A stretch of DNA of 23,304 bases from a virus, in the IMG/VR virus record IMGVR_UViG_3300042260_000165, positions 1 through 23,304 of that record; one strand, 5' to 3'. How positions within the stretch are numbered: position 1 is the stretch's first letter; each line of letters opens with the position of its first letter. Of this stretch, positions 15,734 to 23,055 are shown piece by piece. The position numbers were made by a program, and so were the translations under genes. Under the pieces are notes generated by a model that was given only the letters and a program-made list of their open reading frames with translations, was not told the DNA's origin and ran no database searches.

Positions 15734-16037
15734 CTATATAGGTGTTTAAATTATCTTCGTCTTCTTCAGACATAATAGCTTTCCAGTATCCTTCTGGACA
15801 TTCTGATGACATGCTGTGAACTTTATAATCTAAAGAACATCCGCAGCTTCCACAACAAGGTTGAGTACCGGGTACTAAACACTTTGTCCCTGGAATATCA
15901 AATAATGGACAGTCTTTACAGATCTTCATTCTGTAATCAGCTATCTTCTTGTGCTTCTTCTTGGTAAAATAATAACCTATGACTCCTTCAAGAATCAACC
16001 ACTTATTATTCCAGATTGTTTTGATCTTCTGTACCAT
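15717..16037 (-). CDS. Small zinc-cluster protein with eight cysteines
   Basis: This 106-residue protein has an aromatic N-terminus (IKTIWNNKWLILEGVIGYYF) and then eight cysteines: C40, C43, C53, C61, C62, C65, C67 and C80. The pattern CKDC...C...CCGSCGC...SECPEGYW suggests one or two zinc-ribbon sites. I recall similar CxxC...CGCSL..K....CP.G.W proteins in many Bacteroidota phages and hosts, with no assigned function. It overlaps its neighbours by 32 and 17 bases. A DNA- or protein-binding role beside the nuclease is a guess. Confidence 0.82.
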   Translation of the reverse strand: MVQKIKTIWNNKWLILEGVIGYYFTKKKHKKIADYRMKICKDCPLFDIPGTKCLVPGTQPCCGSCGCSLDYKVHSMSSECPEGYWKAIMSEEDEDNLNTYIDGTNI

Positions 16038-16392
16038 TTAGTAATCCTTGTTTAAATTTGTTTCTAGCGTGAACTAAGTCGTATGCTTTAGTTTGTAAGT
16101 CTTTATATACTTGAAGACGATTAACTATATCATTGTATTTACTAATACCTTTATAATTCTTCTTATCCATACTTTCTATAAGTACGTGAGTCTTTGCAAT
16201 CTGTTGAGCAAGCTTCTTTCTATTGACAGAAAACTCACCCAAACCTATTAGAAACAACATTGGTTCTTTCTTAGCAACCATTTGTTTCCTGACTTCCGAC
16301 CAGTATAAGTATAAAAGATCTTGAACATCTTCAGGATACTCTTTCTCCTGGCAGTATTCTTTTATTAGTTCATTGACCGTTCTCGCTTTCAA
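16006..16392 (-). CDS. Conserved hypothetical, helical
   Basis: This 128-residue protein starts MKARTVNELIKEYCQEKEYP and is largely helical. A short glycine-containing turn, FLIGLGEFSVNRKKL, links an N-terminal helical part to a long basic helix pair (QIAKTHVLIESMDKKNYKG; YKDLQTKAYDLVHARNKFKQ). The GLGEFSVNRKKL turn resembles a loop I have seen in phage proteins near terminase genes. I cannot name the function. It overlaps the winged-helix-like gene by 23 bases and the zinc-cluster gene by 32 bases. Confidence 0.75.
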   Translation of the reverse strand: MKARTVNELIKEYCQEKEYPEDVQDLLYLYWSEVRKQMVAKKEPMLFLIGLGEFSVNRKKLAQQIAKTHVLIESMDKKNYKGISKYNDIVNRLQVYKDLQTKAYDLVHARNKFKQGLLNGTEDQNNLE

Positions 16393-16744
16393 CTCTCAAA
16401 AATTTAAAGTCTAGTAATATATTACCGTTAGTTTGAATCTTAAGATCAGGATTAATCTTGATCAGTTTATTGTAACCACCGTTCTTAACAACTAAGTTTT
16501 TCTTTTCTGCTTTTGTTACAGCGCTTCTAACAGATTGACTGCTACCGAAGATTTTATTTCCGGTAGCAGCATCACAAAAATCCGTTAGAGGTTGTTCTCC
16601 TCCCAATGCTAAAAACGTTAAACAGTTCAAGTCTAAATCCGATACATTAAGCTGCTTCAAAATACAATGGGTAGCTATCTGGAAACGTACAATGTTCCAT
16701 AGATCCATTCTTACAGTTTTCCGTACCTGATTAACTTTTGCCAT
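16370..16744 (-). CDS. Winged-helix-like DNA-binding protein candidate
   Basis: This 124-residue protein contains a likely recognition helix, SSQSVRSAVTKAEKKNLVVK (68-87), followed by a wing-like turn, GGYNKLIKINP (89-99). That is the layout of MarR- or replication-initiator-type winged helices. The N-terminus has a helix pair (TVRMDLWNIVRFQIATHCIL). The gene starts on a TAATG overlap with the stop of the preceding gene. It could regulate the middle or late operon it belongs to, or act in packaging as a DNA-recognition subunit. The fold is inferred from the pattern only. Confidence 0.72.
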   Translation of the reverse strand: MAKVNQVRKTVRMDLWNIVRFQIATHCILKQLNVSDLDLNCLTFLALGGEQPLTDFCDAATGNKIFGSSQSVRSAVTKAEKKNLVVKNGGYNKLIKINPDLKIQTNGNILLDFKFLRVESENGQ

Positions 16745-16998
16745 TACTTTTGTTTCTTAAGATTTCTAGGTTTAGGTGCTTCTTCCTGTTCTTCCATTTC
16801 TTCTTCAGGAGCAGGTGCGTAAATGCTTGCAAGTTTCTGCTGTACTAACGCTCTACGTAAACGCTGTTCGTCGATATCAGAGATCAAAGTTTCATACTCT
16901 TTTTGCACTTTAAGAAATTCCATTTCTTTTTGGAAGTGCTCAATCATTTCAGCTTTTCTTGCTTCGTACTCTTCTGGAGTAACATCTTGTTGACTCAT
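16744..16998 (-). CDS. Small coiled-coil protein heading the packaging operon
   Basis: The start at 16998 (MSQQDVTPEEYEARKAEM) is chosen over the frame's earlier ATG at 17058, which lies inside the promoter and terminator. The 84-residue product is a charged helix (FQKEMEFLKVQKEYETLISD) with an acidic, then basic tail (APEEEMEEQEEAPKPRNLKK). It is the first gene after the best promoter in the window and is coupled to the next gene by TAATG. No family is recognised; a small virion or regulatory coiled coil is plausible. Confidence 0.75.
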   Translation of the reverse strand: MSQQDVTPEEYEARKAEMIEHFQKEMEFLKVQKEYETLISDIDEQRLRRALVQQKLASIYAPAPEEEMEEQEEAPKPRNLKKQK

Positions 16999-17023
16999 AA
17001 TGTTGGTTTTTAAAAGTTTAATA

Positions 17024-17054
17024 CAAATATATAAATAAAACTTTAAACTACAAA
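17024..17054 (-). promoter_or_regulatory. Bacteroidota-type promoter for the packaging operon
   Basis: On the minus strand it reads TTTG (17054-17051), 19 bases, then TATATTTG (17031-17024). This is a perfect match to the Bacteroidota -33/-7 consensus TTTG-N19-21-TAnnTTTG. Transcription would start near 17017, leaving a leader of about 20 bases to the ATG at 16998. The leader includes AAACCAAC (17002-17009), as upstream of the genes at 7924 and 4715. Confidence 0.85.
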
Positions 17055-17059
17055 ACATT

Positions 17060-17082
17060 AAAAAACCCAGACAAGCTGGGTT
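17060..17082 (-). terminator. Intrinsic terminator of the appendage operon
   Basis: A hairpin pairs 17064-17070 (AACCCAG) with 17076-17082 (CTGGGTT) around a five-base loop. On the minus strand it is followed by a T tract. It lies 24 bases beyond the stop of the membrane coiled-coil gene at 17107. The next promoter begins 5 bases further on. Confidence 0.85.
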
Positions 17083-17106
17083 ACTTTAATCTATATGTGT
17101 CAAGAC

Positions 17107-17421
17107 TCACTCGTCTTTCTTTGCTTTAATGTATCCTGTTAACTCAGCAAGACTAGTACTGATAGTGTTCATGTGCTGATTTAAAGTGTCAATTTTAACT
17201 GATAGTTTTTCATGATCAGCTTTCTGTTCATCTTTAATTTCTGACATACGCTTATAAATTACTGTTTCTTTATGCATTAACTGACTCTCGATTTCCATTG
17301 TTTTAGACGCTGCTTTTTCAATGTCTTTCTTTAATGCAAAGTACGCTCCTAATACGGATACAGCAAGCATTATAATACCTATAACATCCTTAGCTGTAAA
17401 CATTAAACTTTCTGCTTCCAT
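17107..17421 (-). CDS. Membrane-anchored coiled-coil protein, possible holin or lysis accessory
   Basis: This 104-residue protein has one hydrophobic segment near the N-terminus (VIGIIMLAVSVLGAYFALKK, about 13-32), then a long heptad-like helix (EIESQLMHKETVIYKRMSEI; HEKLSVKIDTLNQHMNTIST). A single TM helix followed by a coiled coil resembles XhlA-type lysis accessory proteins and small holin-like proteins of phages. No endolysin gene is next to it here, so a membrane or virion anchor is also possible. Its start overlaps the upstream stop by one base (TAATG), and it is the last gene before the terminator. Confidence 0.78.
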   Translation of the reverse strand: MEAESLMFTAKDVIGIIMLAVSVLGAYFALKKDIEKAASKTMEIESQLMHKETVIYKRMSEIKDEQKADHEKLSVKIDTLNQHMNTISTSLAELTGYIKAKKDE

Positions 17422-17861
17422 TATACAATTGGATAAAATCTCATTTCAAAGTATACTGTATTTCCTGTACTAGAACCAAAACCTCTAGGGTCTTCGGTTG
17501 AGGATACTGTATTAACAGATACAATTCTATTTTCATAAGGATCGTTAGTACTAACAAGATCAGAAGAAAATATGCATGTGGGATGAAGAGGAGAACTTAA
17601 TATAATACTTGTTTTTCTATCATCATAGATCCCTACATCTATAGATGGTATTGTAAATGCTGCAGATCCGGGTAGACCTTGAGAATCAATAGTAAGTGTT
17701 AGACCAGCATCGTTATAAGCTTCTGTGTATGTAATGGGATAGACACTACCATCATCCTCTTGAGTAAAGAAACCTTGAATAGATTTATAGGGGACCCCAG
17801 TTCCGATATTATCATAAATACCCTTTAATAGGGTAATTGCATTGCTTTCAAATGTACTCAT
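17421..17861 (-). CDS. Small appendage protein with repeated N-terminal helix
   Basis: This 146-residue protein begins MSTFESNAITLLKGIYDNIG, an N-terminal helix that closely matches the 22-residue mini-gene directly upstream (LLKGIYNKV there). The rest is beta-type, rich in Ser, Thr and Asp (VYPITYTEAYNDAGLTLTID; GNTVYFEMRFYPIV), and similar in style to the fibre genes. It overlaps the mini-gene by ATGA and the membrane gene by TAATG. A part of the receptor-binding apparatus is likely by context; no catalytic motif is seen. Confidence 0.78.
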   Translation of the reverse strand: MSTFESNAITLLKGIYDNIGTGVPYKSIQGFFTQEDDGSVYPITYTEAYNDAGLTLTIDSQGLPGSAAFTIPSIDVGIYDDRKTSIILSSPLHPTCIFSSDLVSTNDPYENRIVSVNTVSSTEDPRGFGSSTGNTVYFEMRFYPIV

Positions 17862-17926
17862 GCTTTTACCTTATTATATATTCCTTTTAGCAACTCAATC
17901 ATCTGTGCTTTAAATGCTTCGCTCAT
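17858..17926 (-). CDS. 22-residue mini-gene, copy of the next gene's N-terminus
   Basis: An ATG at 17926 opens a frame of 22 codons ending in TGA at 17860-17858, in an ATGA overlap with the next start. The product, starting MSEAFKAQMIELLKGIYNK, is an amphipathic helix. It aligns with residues 1-18 of the next protein (MSTFESNAITLLKGIYDN) through LLKGIY. A second mini-gene of the same length is at 19380-19448. The start lies 24 bases beyond the upstream stop. Confidence 0.55.
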   Translation of the reverse strand: MSEAFKAQMIELLKGIYNKVKA

Positions 17927-17950
17927 ACTATAATATACAAAAAACTAGAC

Positions 17951-18148
17951 TTACACGCAAAATAAATTGAATGCTGTATTAGGATCATCAGCAAGTAATT
18001 GAGCAAAGACTTCAATACCTTTCTCTTCTAGTTTTTGCACAAAAACACCATAGTTATCTGAATCATTAGGATCCCAAGCAAAGAATATGCTATCGTTTAC
18101 TACAATGGTGGGTAAATCCAAGTCGTTTTGAAATGTTCTATACGTCAT
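17951..18148 (-). CDS. 65-residue hypothetical protein in the fibre operon
   Basis: This short acidic protein starts MTYRTFQNDLDLPTIVVNDS and ends DDPNTAFNLFCV. It has a central aromatic and acidic stretch (IFFAWDPNDSDNYGVFVQKL) and a probable helix (EEKGIEVFAQLLA). The start overlaps the fibre-like gene's stop as ATGA, so it is translated with the fibre. It could be a fibre chaperone or small fibre subunit; there is no recognised family. Confidence 0.7.
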   Translation of the reverse strand: MTYRTFQNDLDLPTIVVNDSIFFAWDPNDSDNYGVFVQKLEEKGIEVFAQLLADDPNTAFNLFCV

Positions 18149-19383
18149 ATAACCATTTTAAAAGAAAGTCCATTAACAGCACCTCCAGTAGTTGTAGCAA
18201 GATTTTGCCTTCTCAATGCAAATTTATCACCTACTGCAAAACTTACTGAATTTGCTAAATTTGAATAAGGGGTTGTTGTTGGCGCACTACCAGCAGCAAT
18301 AGTTATTACTAACGCAGTATCTACCCCATTCTTCCTTACTGTAAATATTTGAGCGCCTGTTGCAGGTTGAGCCGTAGTGTAGTGCATAGTGTACATATCA
18401 CTTAAAGTACACGCTACAGGCATAATAAGAGTTGATGTTGATTCATTACTGCCTGCTGTAACACCTATACCTACCCAAGTTGTAGCGTTTGCCGCTGCTA
18501 CGTTTGCTAATTGAAAAGAAAATATTTGAGTTGTTGACCCAGCTGTGGGAGTTACATTACTCCATAATGATGTTGCGGAGTTATATGTAAGTACTTGACC
18601 ATTAGTAGGTGATGATATTGCTACATTGTGTAATTCATCTAACTCATATCCATTGTCTACCTTTACATAAATCTGACCTTGAGTGATATGCGCCCTAACA
18701 ACATAACCCATAATTACAGTATGTATTGGGGCTGTAGGTTTTATATTTGTTAACTGACCGGCAACTGTCCCTGATAAATAAAGCATATCACCGTCAGCCC
18801 AAGTCTCACTTTGTAATGATCCTGTAGTGTTTATTCCCCTAACTAATCCAGATGTGGTGATAAAACCTTCATCATTATCAATAATAGTTTCTGTAACAAT
18901 TCCTAAAGTTTCAGCAGAGTTCGGGTCATTGTTAGCTTGAGCTAAATCAACCTTTAATCTATTACCCTGCACTCCAGATATTCTTACAGCCTGATAGTTT
19001 GCTTCTAACAAATCAGAACCTGTCTTGTTAACAACTCTAGTTAAAAGCTCTTGACCAATTTGAAGGGTTACGTTCCCTCCCTTCATGCCTAAATCAACAG
19101 TTCCATCCTGGTCATTCCATCTCATTATAGCAACACCGGCAGTCCCTGTTGGGGTTTGATCAAATTCTACTTGACCTGCTTTTAACTCATATTCTCCAAG
19201 GTCTACGTTACCTGTAGCGCCTGTGTAAGGAACTTTAGCATTTAACGCATTCTGAAGATCTGTTTGACTTGATAGGGTACCAACGATCGACCCCCAGGTT
19301 GTTGATCCCGGGGGTGAACTTGTAATCAAATCGTAAATAGTTTGAAGCTTTGCTAGTACCTTTATGTCAAATCCTTGAATCAT
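18145..19383 (-). CDS. Tail fibre or receptor-binding protein
   Basis: This 412-residue fibre-like protein has an N-terminal helix (MIQGFDIKVLAKLQTIYDLI) matching the mini-gene upstream. Next comes a block common in metagenomic phage fibres: VPYTGATGNVDLGEYELKAG, then FDQTPTGTAGVAIMRWND and GGNVTLQIGQE. A linker with NGQVLTYNSATSLWSNV follows. The last 120 residues form a separate beta domain (TQIFSFQLANVAAANATTWV; VSFAVGDKFALRRQNL) that is likely the receptor-binding tip. Such proteins trimerise at the virion tip and bind host glycans. The gene overlaps the mini-gene before it and the 65-residue gene after it by ATGA, so synthesis is coupled. Confidence 0.85.
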   Translation of the reverse strand: MIQGFDIKVLAKLQTIYDLITSSPPGSTTWGSIVGTLSSQTDLQNALNAKVPYTGATGNVDLGEYELKAGQVEFDQTPTGTAGVAIMRWNDQDGTVDLGMKGGNVTLQIGQELLTRVVNKTGSDLLEANYQAVRISGVQGNRLKVDLAQANNDPNSAETLGIVTETIIDNDEGFITTSGLVRGINTTGSLQSETWADGDMLYLSGTVAGQLTNIKPTAPIHTVIMGYVVRAHITQGQIYVKVDNGYELDELHNVAISSPTNGQVLTYNSATSLWSNVTPTAGSTTQIFSFQLANVAAANATTWVGIGVTAGSNESTSTLIMPVACTLSDMYTMHYTTAQPATGAQIFTVRKNGVDTALVITIAAGSAPTTTPYSNLANSVSFAVGDKFALRRQNLATTTGGAVNGLSFKMVI

Positions 19384-19448
19384 GGTGTTAAAGCGTCAAT
19401 AATTTTATTGAGTAAATTTAGTACTTTTTGTTGAAAGTTTTGAATCAT
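19380..19448 (-). CDS. 22-residue mini-gene, copy of the fibre N-terminus
   Basis: An ATG at 19448 shares one base with the stop of the propeller-like gene (TAATG). The frame runs 22 codons to TGA at 19382-19380, overlapping the fibre ATG. The product begins MIQNFQQKVLNLLNKIIDAL and aligns with the fibre N-terminus (MIQGFDIKVLAKLQTIYDLI), sharing MIQ-F--KVL. It has the same length and overlap geometry as the mini-gene at 17858-17926. Coupling on both sides and the sequence match argue that it is real. Confidence 0.6.
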   Translation of the reverse strand: MIQNFQQKVLNLLNKIIDALTP

Positions 19449-21343
19449 TATACTAGCGTATTCTTATGTGTATTATATCCACTTGTTGGTAAGTCTGCAA
19501 GATCAGTTGGGATATCTAAATAATCAGAATCCATAAGATCAAATTTAGACACTCCCGTATAAAAACCTTTTACACTTAAATACTCAATACCATATATAGT
19601 GTTTTTACCCGATAATAAAACTTTACCAATACTTTGAGATGTAGTTGGGAATGTAATAAAACCACCTTGTACGTATGCTGCGCCAGCTGTCCAACCGGTA
19701 TTAGTAATATTAGCACTCATTGTGCTTTTATTAAAGAAATTTGACCCATTTAACTTTACACTTCCCGCACTATTATTAGTATCTATTTGGATATTGTTCC
19801 GGTATCTATTTGCCGCTGTAGCATTTACAGCATTTACAGCAAATTGAAATCCATTAGGTAGCAAACCTGTTGCTGTAGTATCATACAGATTTGATGCAGG
19901 TGTTGATGGAAAAGTTAATGGTGTTAATGGAGTCAGCATATTTGTAGCAGTATCTAATTCAACAACATATCTTAATGTATCACCTATAAACTCACTGGGT
20001 GTTGTAGAACTAGCGAAAATAGGTAAATAGAATTTACCATTTACACCAGGTACTGGCGCGCCCGCAAACTTTTTATATGAGTTAGCTTTAACAGTATTGT
20101 AATTGGGAGTTCCTGATGCAATATTTACATTGGTGAGTGATAAACCTGCTGAAGTATTAATAGCATCTTTATTACTCCAGTTATTAGGATCTATCCAAAA
20201 AATTTGATTACCTGCACCAGGTAGTATATAAATTTTATTACTATTTGTATCTAAAAATCCAGAAAAAGTAATAGCTGAAGCATTGCTAGCATAACCTGCT
20301 AAATTTTGTTGAGGATGTCTACTTAATTGATATTTAATATCTTGTCCATCAGTGGACCAGTCAGCTAATGCTGCGGTTGTAGTACTATTGTAAGATCTGT
20401 TTAAGAAATTATACCACCTCCTATTAATTTGCGAAGTTGTATTTGCTAATTTCTTATTAACTGCCCTACAGAGAAGTCTACTATTATTAGCCATCGGTAT
20501 ACTAGGTACTAGACTTAATGTAAGTATTTTATTAGGTACATCAATATTTATTATTGTAGTATCTCCGTTAGGTGATAAAACGCCAGTTGAATCTCCAACA
20601 ATATTATAAGTACCAGGATTTGATTCTCCTGAAACAATCGTTACCGTTTTTACAAGCATCCCTACGCTAAGACTTGCTACACTGCTTACTTTAACTTGAT
20701 TAGCTGATAATCCTGTAGAAGGTTGTACAGTTACTATATCACTTGTATTTACCTCAGTGCCGTCATAAAAACTATATTCTACTGAGGGTGATGCACCTGA
20801 AACATCTAATCTGATTAAAGCAATTGAAGGTGATCCAGGAATAATGTATATTTTACCATCTTTTCCTAGTACAGCACCCAAAGAAAAAATATTTGCCGGC
20901 AATGTTCTAAATACCCAGCTACAGTTAGTGCCGGTGTTATCACCAGGATCAAACTCGCAATAAGTTGAAGAAGAGTTACTAAATGGAAAAAAATATATTT
21001 TACCGTTAGGTGCTAATATTCCTTTATTTGCAAAACTTTGTCCGGCTGAAAAGAACGGTTTACCTGAACTATTATCCGCTACTATTTGTGTATAGGTACC
21101 AGCACTATAATTAAAAAGTTTACCATTACCTGAACCAGGTTTAACTATTAGTACTGTTTGAGTATTATCAGAAGGTCCTGCGTTTGTAGGAATAGCATAT
21201 GACCATCCGTTTGGTGCTAACGTCAACCCAGAAAAAGTACCAATATTTACATTGGTACTTGCTGGTGCTGGTGAAATTATGGGTAGTTCTTTATTAGTCC
21301 ACCCCCAGAGTGAACCTTGAACAGATGATGATGATATAAACAT
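19448..21343 (-). CDS. Beta-propeller-like receptor-binding protein
   Basis: The 631-residue sequence has repeated blade-like motifs: LAPNGWSYAIPT (42-53), ILAPNGKIYFFP (109-120), VLGKDGKIYIIP (158-169), FLDTNSNKIYILPG (363-376), PGVNGKFYLPIF (432-443) and GLLPNGFQFAVN (493-504). Each reads roughly NGK-[IF]Y-hydrophobic-P, as in beta-propellers. Residues about 195-300 interrupt the pattern with an inserted beta module containing SVGMLVKTVTIV. Propellers at phage tips bind or cleave surface glycans; no catalytic residues can be named here. It starts one base after the upstream gene's stop (TAATATG) and ends on a TAATG overlap with the mini-gene. Confidence 0.83.
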   Translation of the reverse strand: MFISSSSVQGSLWGWTNKELPIISPAPASTNVNIGTFSGLTLAPNGWSYAIPTNAGPSDNTQTVLIVKPGSGNGKLFNYSAGTYTQIVADNSSGKPFFSAGQSFANKGILAPNGKIYFFPFSNSSSTYCEFDPGDNTGTNCSWVFRTLPANIFSLGAVLGKDGKIYIIPGSPSIALIRLDVSGASPSVEYSFYDGTEVNTSDIVTVQPSTGLSANQVKVSSVASLSVGMLVKTVTIVSGESNPGTYNIVGDSTGVLSPNGDTTIINIDVPNKILTLSLVPSIPMANNSRLLCRAVNKKLANTTSQINRRWYNFLNRSYNSTTTAALADWSTDGQDIKYQLSRHPQQNLAGYASNASAITFSGFLDTNSNKIYILPGAGNQIFWIDPNNWSNKDAINTSAGLSLTNVNIASGTPNYNTVKANSYKKFAGAPVPGVNGKFYLPIFASSTTPSEFIGDTLRYVVELDTATNMLTPLTPLTFPSTPASNLYDTTATGLLPNGFQFAVNAVNATAANRYRNNIQIDTNNSAGSVKLNGSNFFNKSTMSANITNTGWTAGAAYVQGGFITFPTTSQSIGKVLLSGKNTIYGIEYLSVKGFYTGVSKFDLMDSDYLDIPTDLADLPTSGYNTHKNTLV

Positions 21344-21344
21344 A

Positions 21345-22517
21345 TTAGTATGGTGCTAAGTCTCCGACTAAATAAAAAACAGTTGCTGATGACTTTATAA
21401 GTGTTACAAAACTTCCAACAGTTCTAGTATATGTCATACTATTTGCTGATGTTATTGACGCTCCTCCTGCAGCGACAAAAGATACAGATCCTCCTGTACC
21501 GCTATCCCAAACAAACATTGTTTGAGCACCTATTGCCATGCCAGATAAAGTCGTACCATTAACTGTAACTACAATATTTGTTGAAGCTCCTGTTTGACAC
21601 TTAACAAGTGTTCCTGCAGCAGTAGCTGCTACTATGAATGACGCATTCTCAGTACTACCCATATTAATAATAGCACCACCGTTTGCGCCAGCATATGATA
21701 AGTATTCGACAACAGGCGAACCACTTATTGATACTGTGCTAGAAGGATCAGTGTTATTATTTGTAAGTAATGTGTCTATTTTATATAGATGATATCCTGG
21801 AGTTGGTGCGGGAATCGTTGTAGTCCAACCATTTACAGTAACACCTGATACAGTCCATAATCCTGTTGCCCATGTATATGCTGCACTACCTGTGGGTAGA
21901 CTTGTTGATGGAGCTGTTCCACTATTAACCCACTTATATAATGTTAAGATAGCAGTTCTAAAACCATCAACACCTGGATTTCCTTCAACACCTAATTGAC
22001 CCCAAAAAGCATTACTTACTCCGGATGTGGGTGGCGCTGTAGCACCAGGTATAGTTTGATCATCTAAAGCAAACCATGTCTTGTACAAAGAAGGTGAACC
22101 TAAGTCTGTATAAACAACGTCATTTTGCAAATAATCACCAAGACCATCTGCAGGTGTTCCAGTTGTAAACTCACCCCTCCATCTTAAACCATTAGGAATG
22201 CTAATAGCGCTAATAGTAATAACACTATTTTCAGCTGGTGTAAAACTAGTAGATTTTATGGTGTTTTCTCCTTCACCAACCTGTTCCTGTAACTGAATAA
22301 AATTACCTGATTTTAGAGCAAATGATACACCACCTCCGCCACCACCAATAGCAGCTGCTAAGTCAGCAACGGTCATTGCGTAAGGTTGCCATTGATCCTG
22401 CTTCTTAAAAGTAGCTTTAGTTTGTGTTCCTAAGATGATGAGGTCATTGTTCTCATCACGTACTGTTTTCGATAGTCTTTTATTCGCTAAAAGATCTGAC
22501 CAGTTATTAATTTGCAT
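21345..22517 (-). CDS. Tail fibre or appendage protein
   Basis: This 390-residue protein has a compact N-terminal part (MQINNWSDLLANKRLSKTVR), a glycine run (AAIGGGGGGVSF, about residues 55-66) likely acting as a hinge, and a YLQNDVVYTDLGSPSLYKTW block with trailing WGQLG that resembles carbohydrate-binding modules of phage fibres. A short collagen-like GNPGVDG follows. The C-terminal 100 residues match a common fibre tip pattern (IVVTVNGTTLSGMAIGAQTM; VGSFVTLIKSSATVFYLVGD). The start follows the small proline-rich gene by 10 bases. It probably attaches to the tail and binds host surface glycans. Confidence 0.83.
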   Translation of the reverse strand: MQINNWSDLLANKRLSKTVRDENNDLIILGTQTKATFKKQDQWQPYAMTVADLAAAIGGGGGGVSFALKSGNFIQLQEQVGEGENTIKSTSFTPAENSVITISAISIPNGLRWRGEFTTGTPADGLGDYLQNDVVYTDLGSPSLYKTWFALDDQTIPGATAPPTSGVSNAFWGQLGVEGNPGVDGFRTAILTLYKWVNSGTAPSTSLPTGSAAYTWATGLWTVSGVTVNGWTTTIPAPTPGYHLYKIDTLLTNNNTDPSSTVSISGSPVVEYLSYAGANGGAIINMGSTENASFIVAATAAGTLVKCQTGASTNIVVTVNGTTLSGMAIGAQTMFVWDSGTGGSVSFVAAGGASITSANSMTYTRTVGSFVTLIKSSATVFYLVGDLAPY

Positions 22518-22527
22518 ATTCTGTTTT

Positions 22528-22983
22528 TTATAAATTGTAATAGTTATATAAGGTGTACCATGATGGTGATACTTGTGTGTCTGGAATCAATGTTACTGAA
22601 CTAACAGTACCCGGTGTTGCTGGCGCTGTGTAAGGATCTAAGTTTATAATATAACTAGTATCCCAGTTAATTGCAGCACCCATAGCATTCTCAACCTGCA
22701 CAAGATTTAATCCCATATTTATAATGGTAACTTTTTTAGGTTGTGTAACAACCGCTGGTAGAACGGGCATATAGATAGTAACACTTGAGACTAATGTAGT
22801 ATTTGCTACCATATAAATAGTCTCTAACGCGGTTAGATCATTATAGTTTAGCGCATACTCTGTCACACCTTCAGCAAACGGATCCAATATAATAGTTTTT
22901 GGATACGCTGGACTAGGAGGTGGAGGTGTAGGTTGTGGAACAACCTTACCCTGTACAATATCCCAATAGTTATTAGTCGCCAT
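22528..22983 (-). CDS. Small proline-rich appendage protein, first gene of the operon
   Basis: The start at 22983 (MATNNYWDIVQGKVVPQ) is preferred to an ATG five codons upstream, as MA is a frequent start here; both are possible. The 151-residue product has a proline-rich linker (PQPTPPPPSPAYP) followed by a small beta domain (TIILDPFAEGVTEYALNYND; VTIINMGLNLVQVENAMG). It is similar in style to the fibre tip at the end of the next protein. It may be an adaptor or small fibre. It is the first gene after the control region at the right edge and has a -7 box 33 bases upstream. Confidence 0.78.
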   Translation of the reverse strand: MATNNYWDIVQGKVVPQPTPPPPSPAYPKTIILDPFAEGVTEYALNYNDLTALETIYMVANTTLVSSVTIYMPVLPAVVTQPKKVTIINMGLNLVQVENAMGAAINWDTSYIINLDPYTAPATPGTVSSVTLIPDTQVSPSWYTLYNYYNL

Positions 22984-23015
22984 ATATATAATATACAAAA
23001 CTACAACGTATTATT

Positions 23016-23023
23016 CAAATATA
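23016..23023 (-). promoter_or_regulatory. -7 box for the appendage operon
   Basis: On the minus strand this is TATATTTG, a perfect -7 box, 32 bases upstream of the ATG at 22983. No TTTG -33 element lies 19-21 bases further upstream; that stretch includes the first GGGTAC motif (23036-23041), which could be an activator or operator site. A second match, TAGTTTTG at 23003-22996, is too close to the start codon to be the likely promoter. Confidence 0.5.
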
Positions 23024-23055
23024 AAAGGGTTTTTCGGGTACACTAGATAATATCC

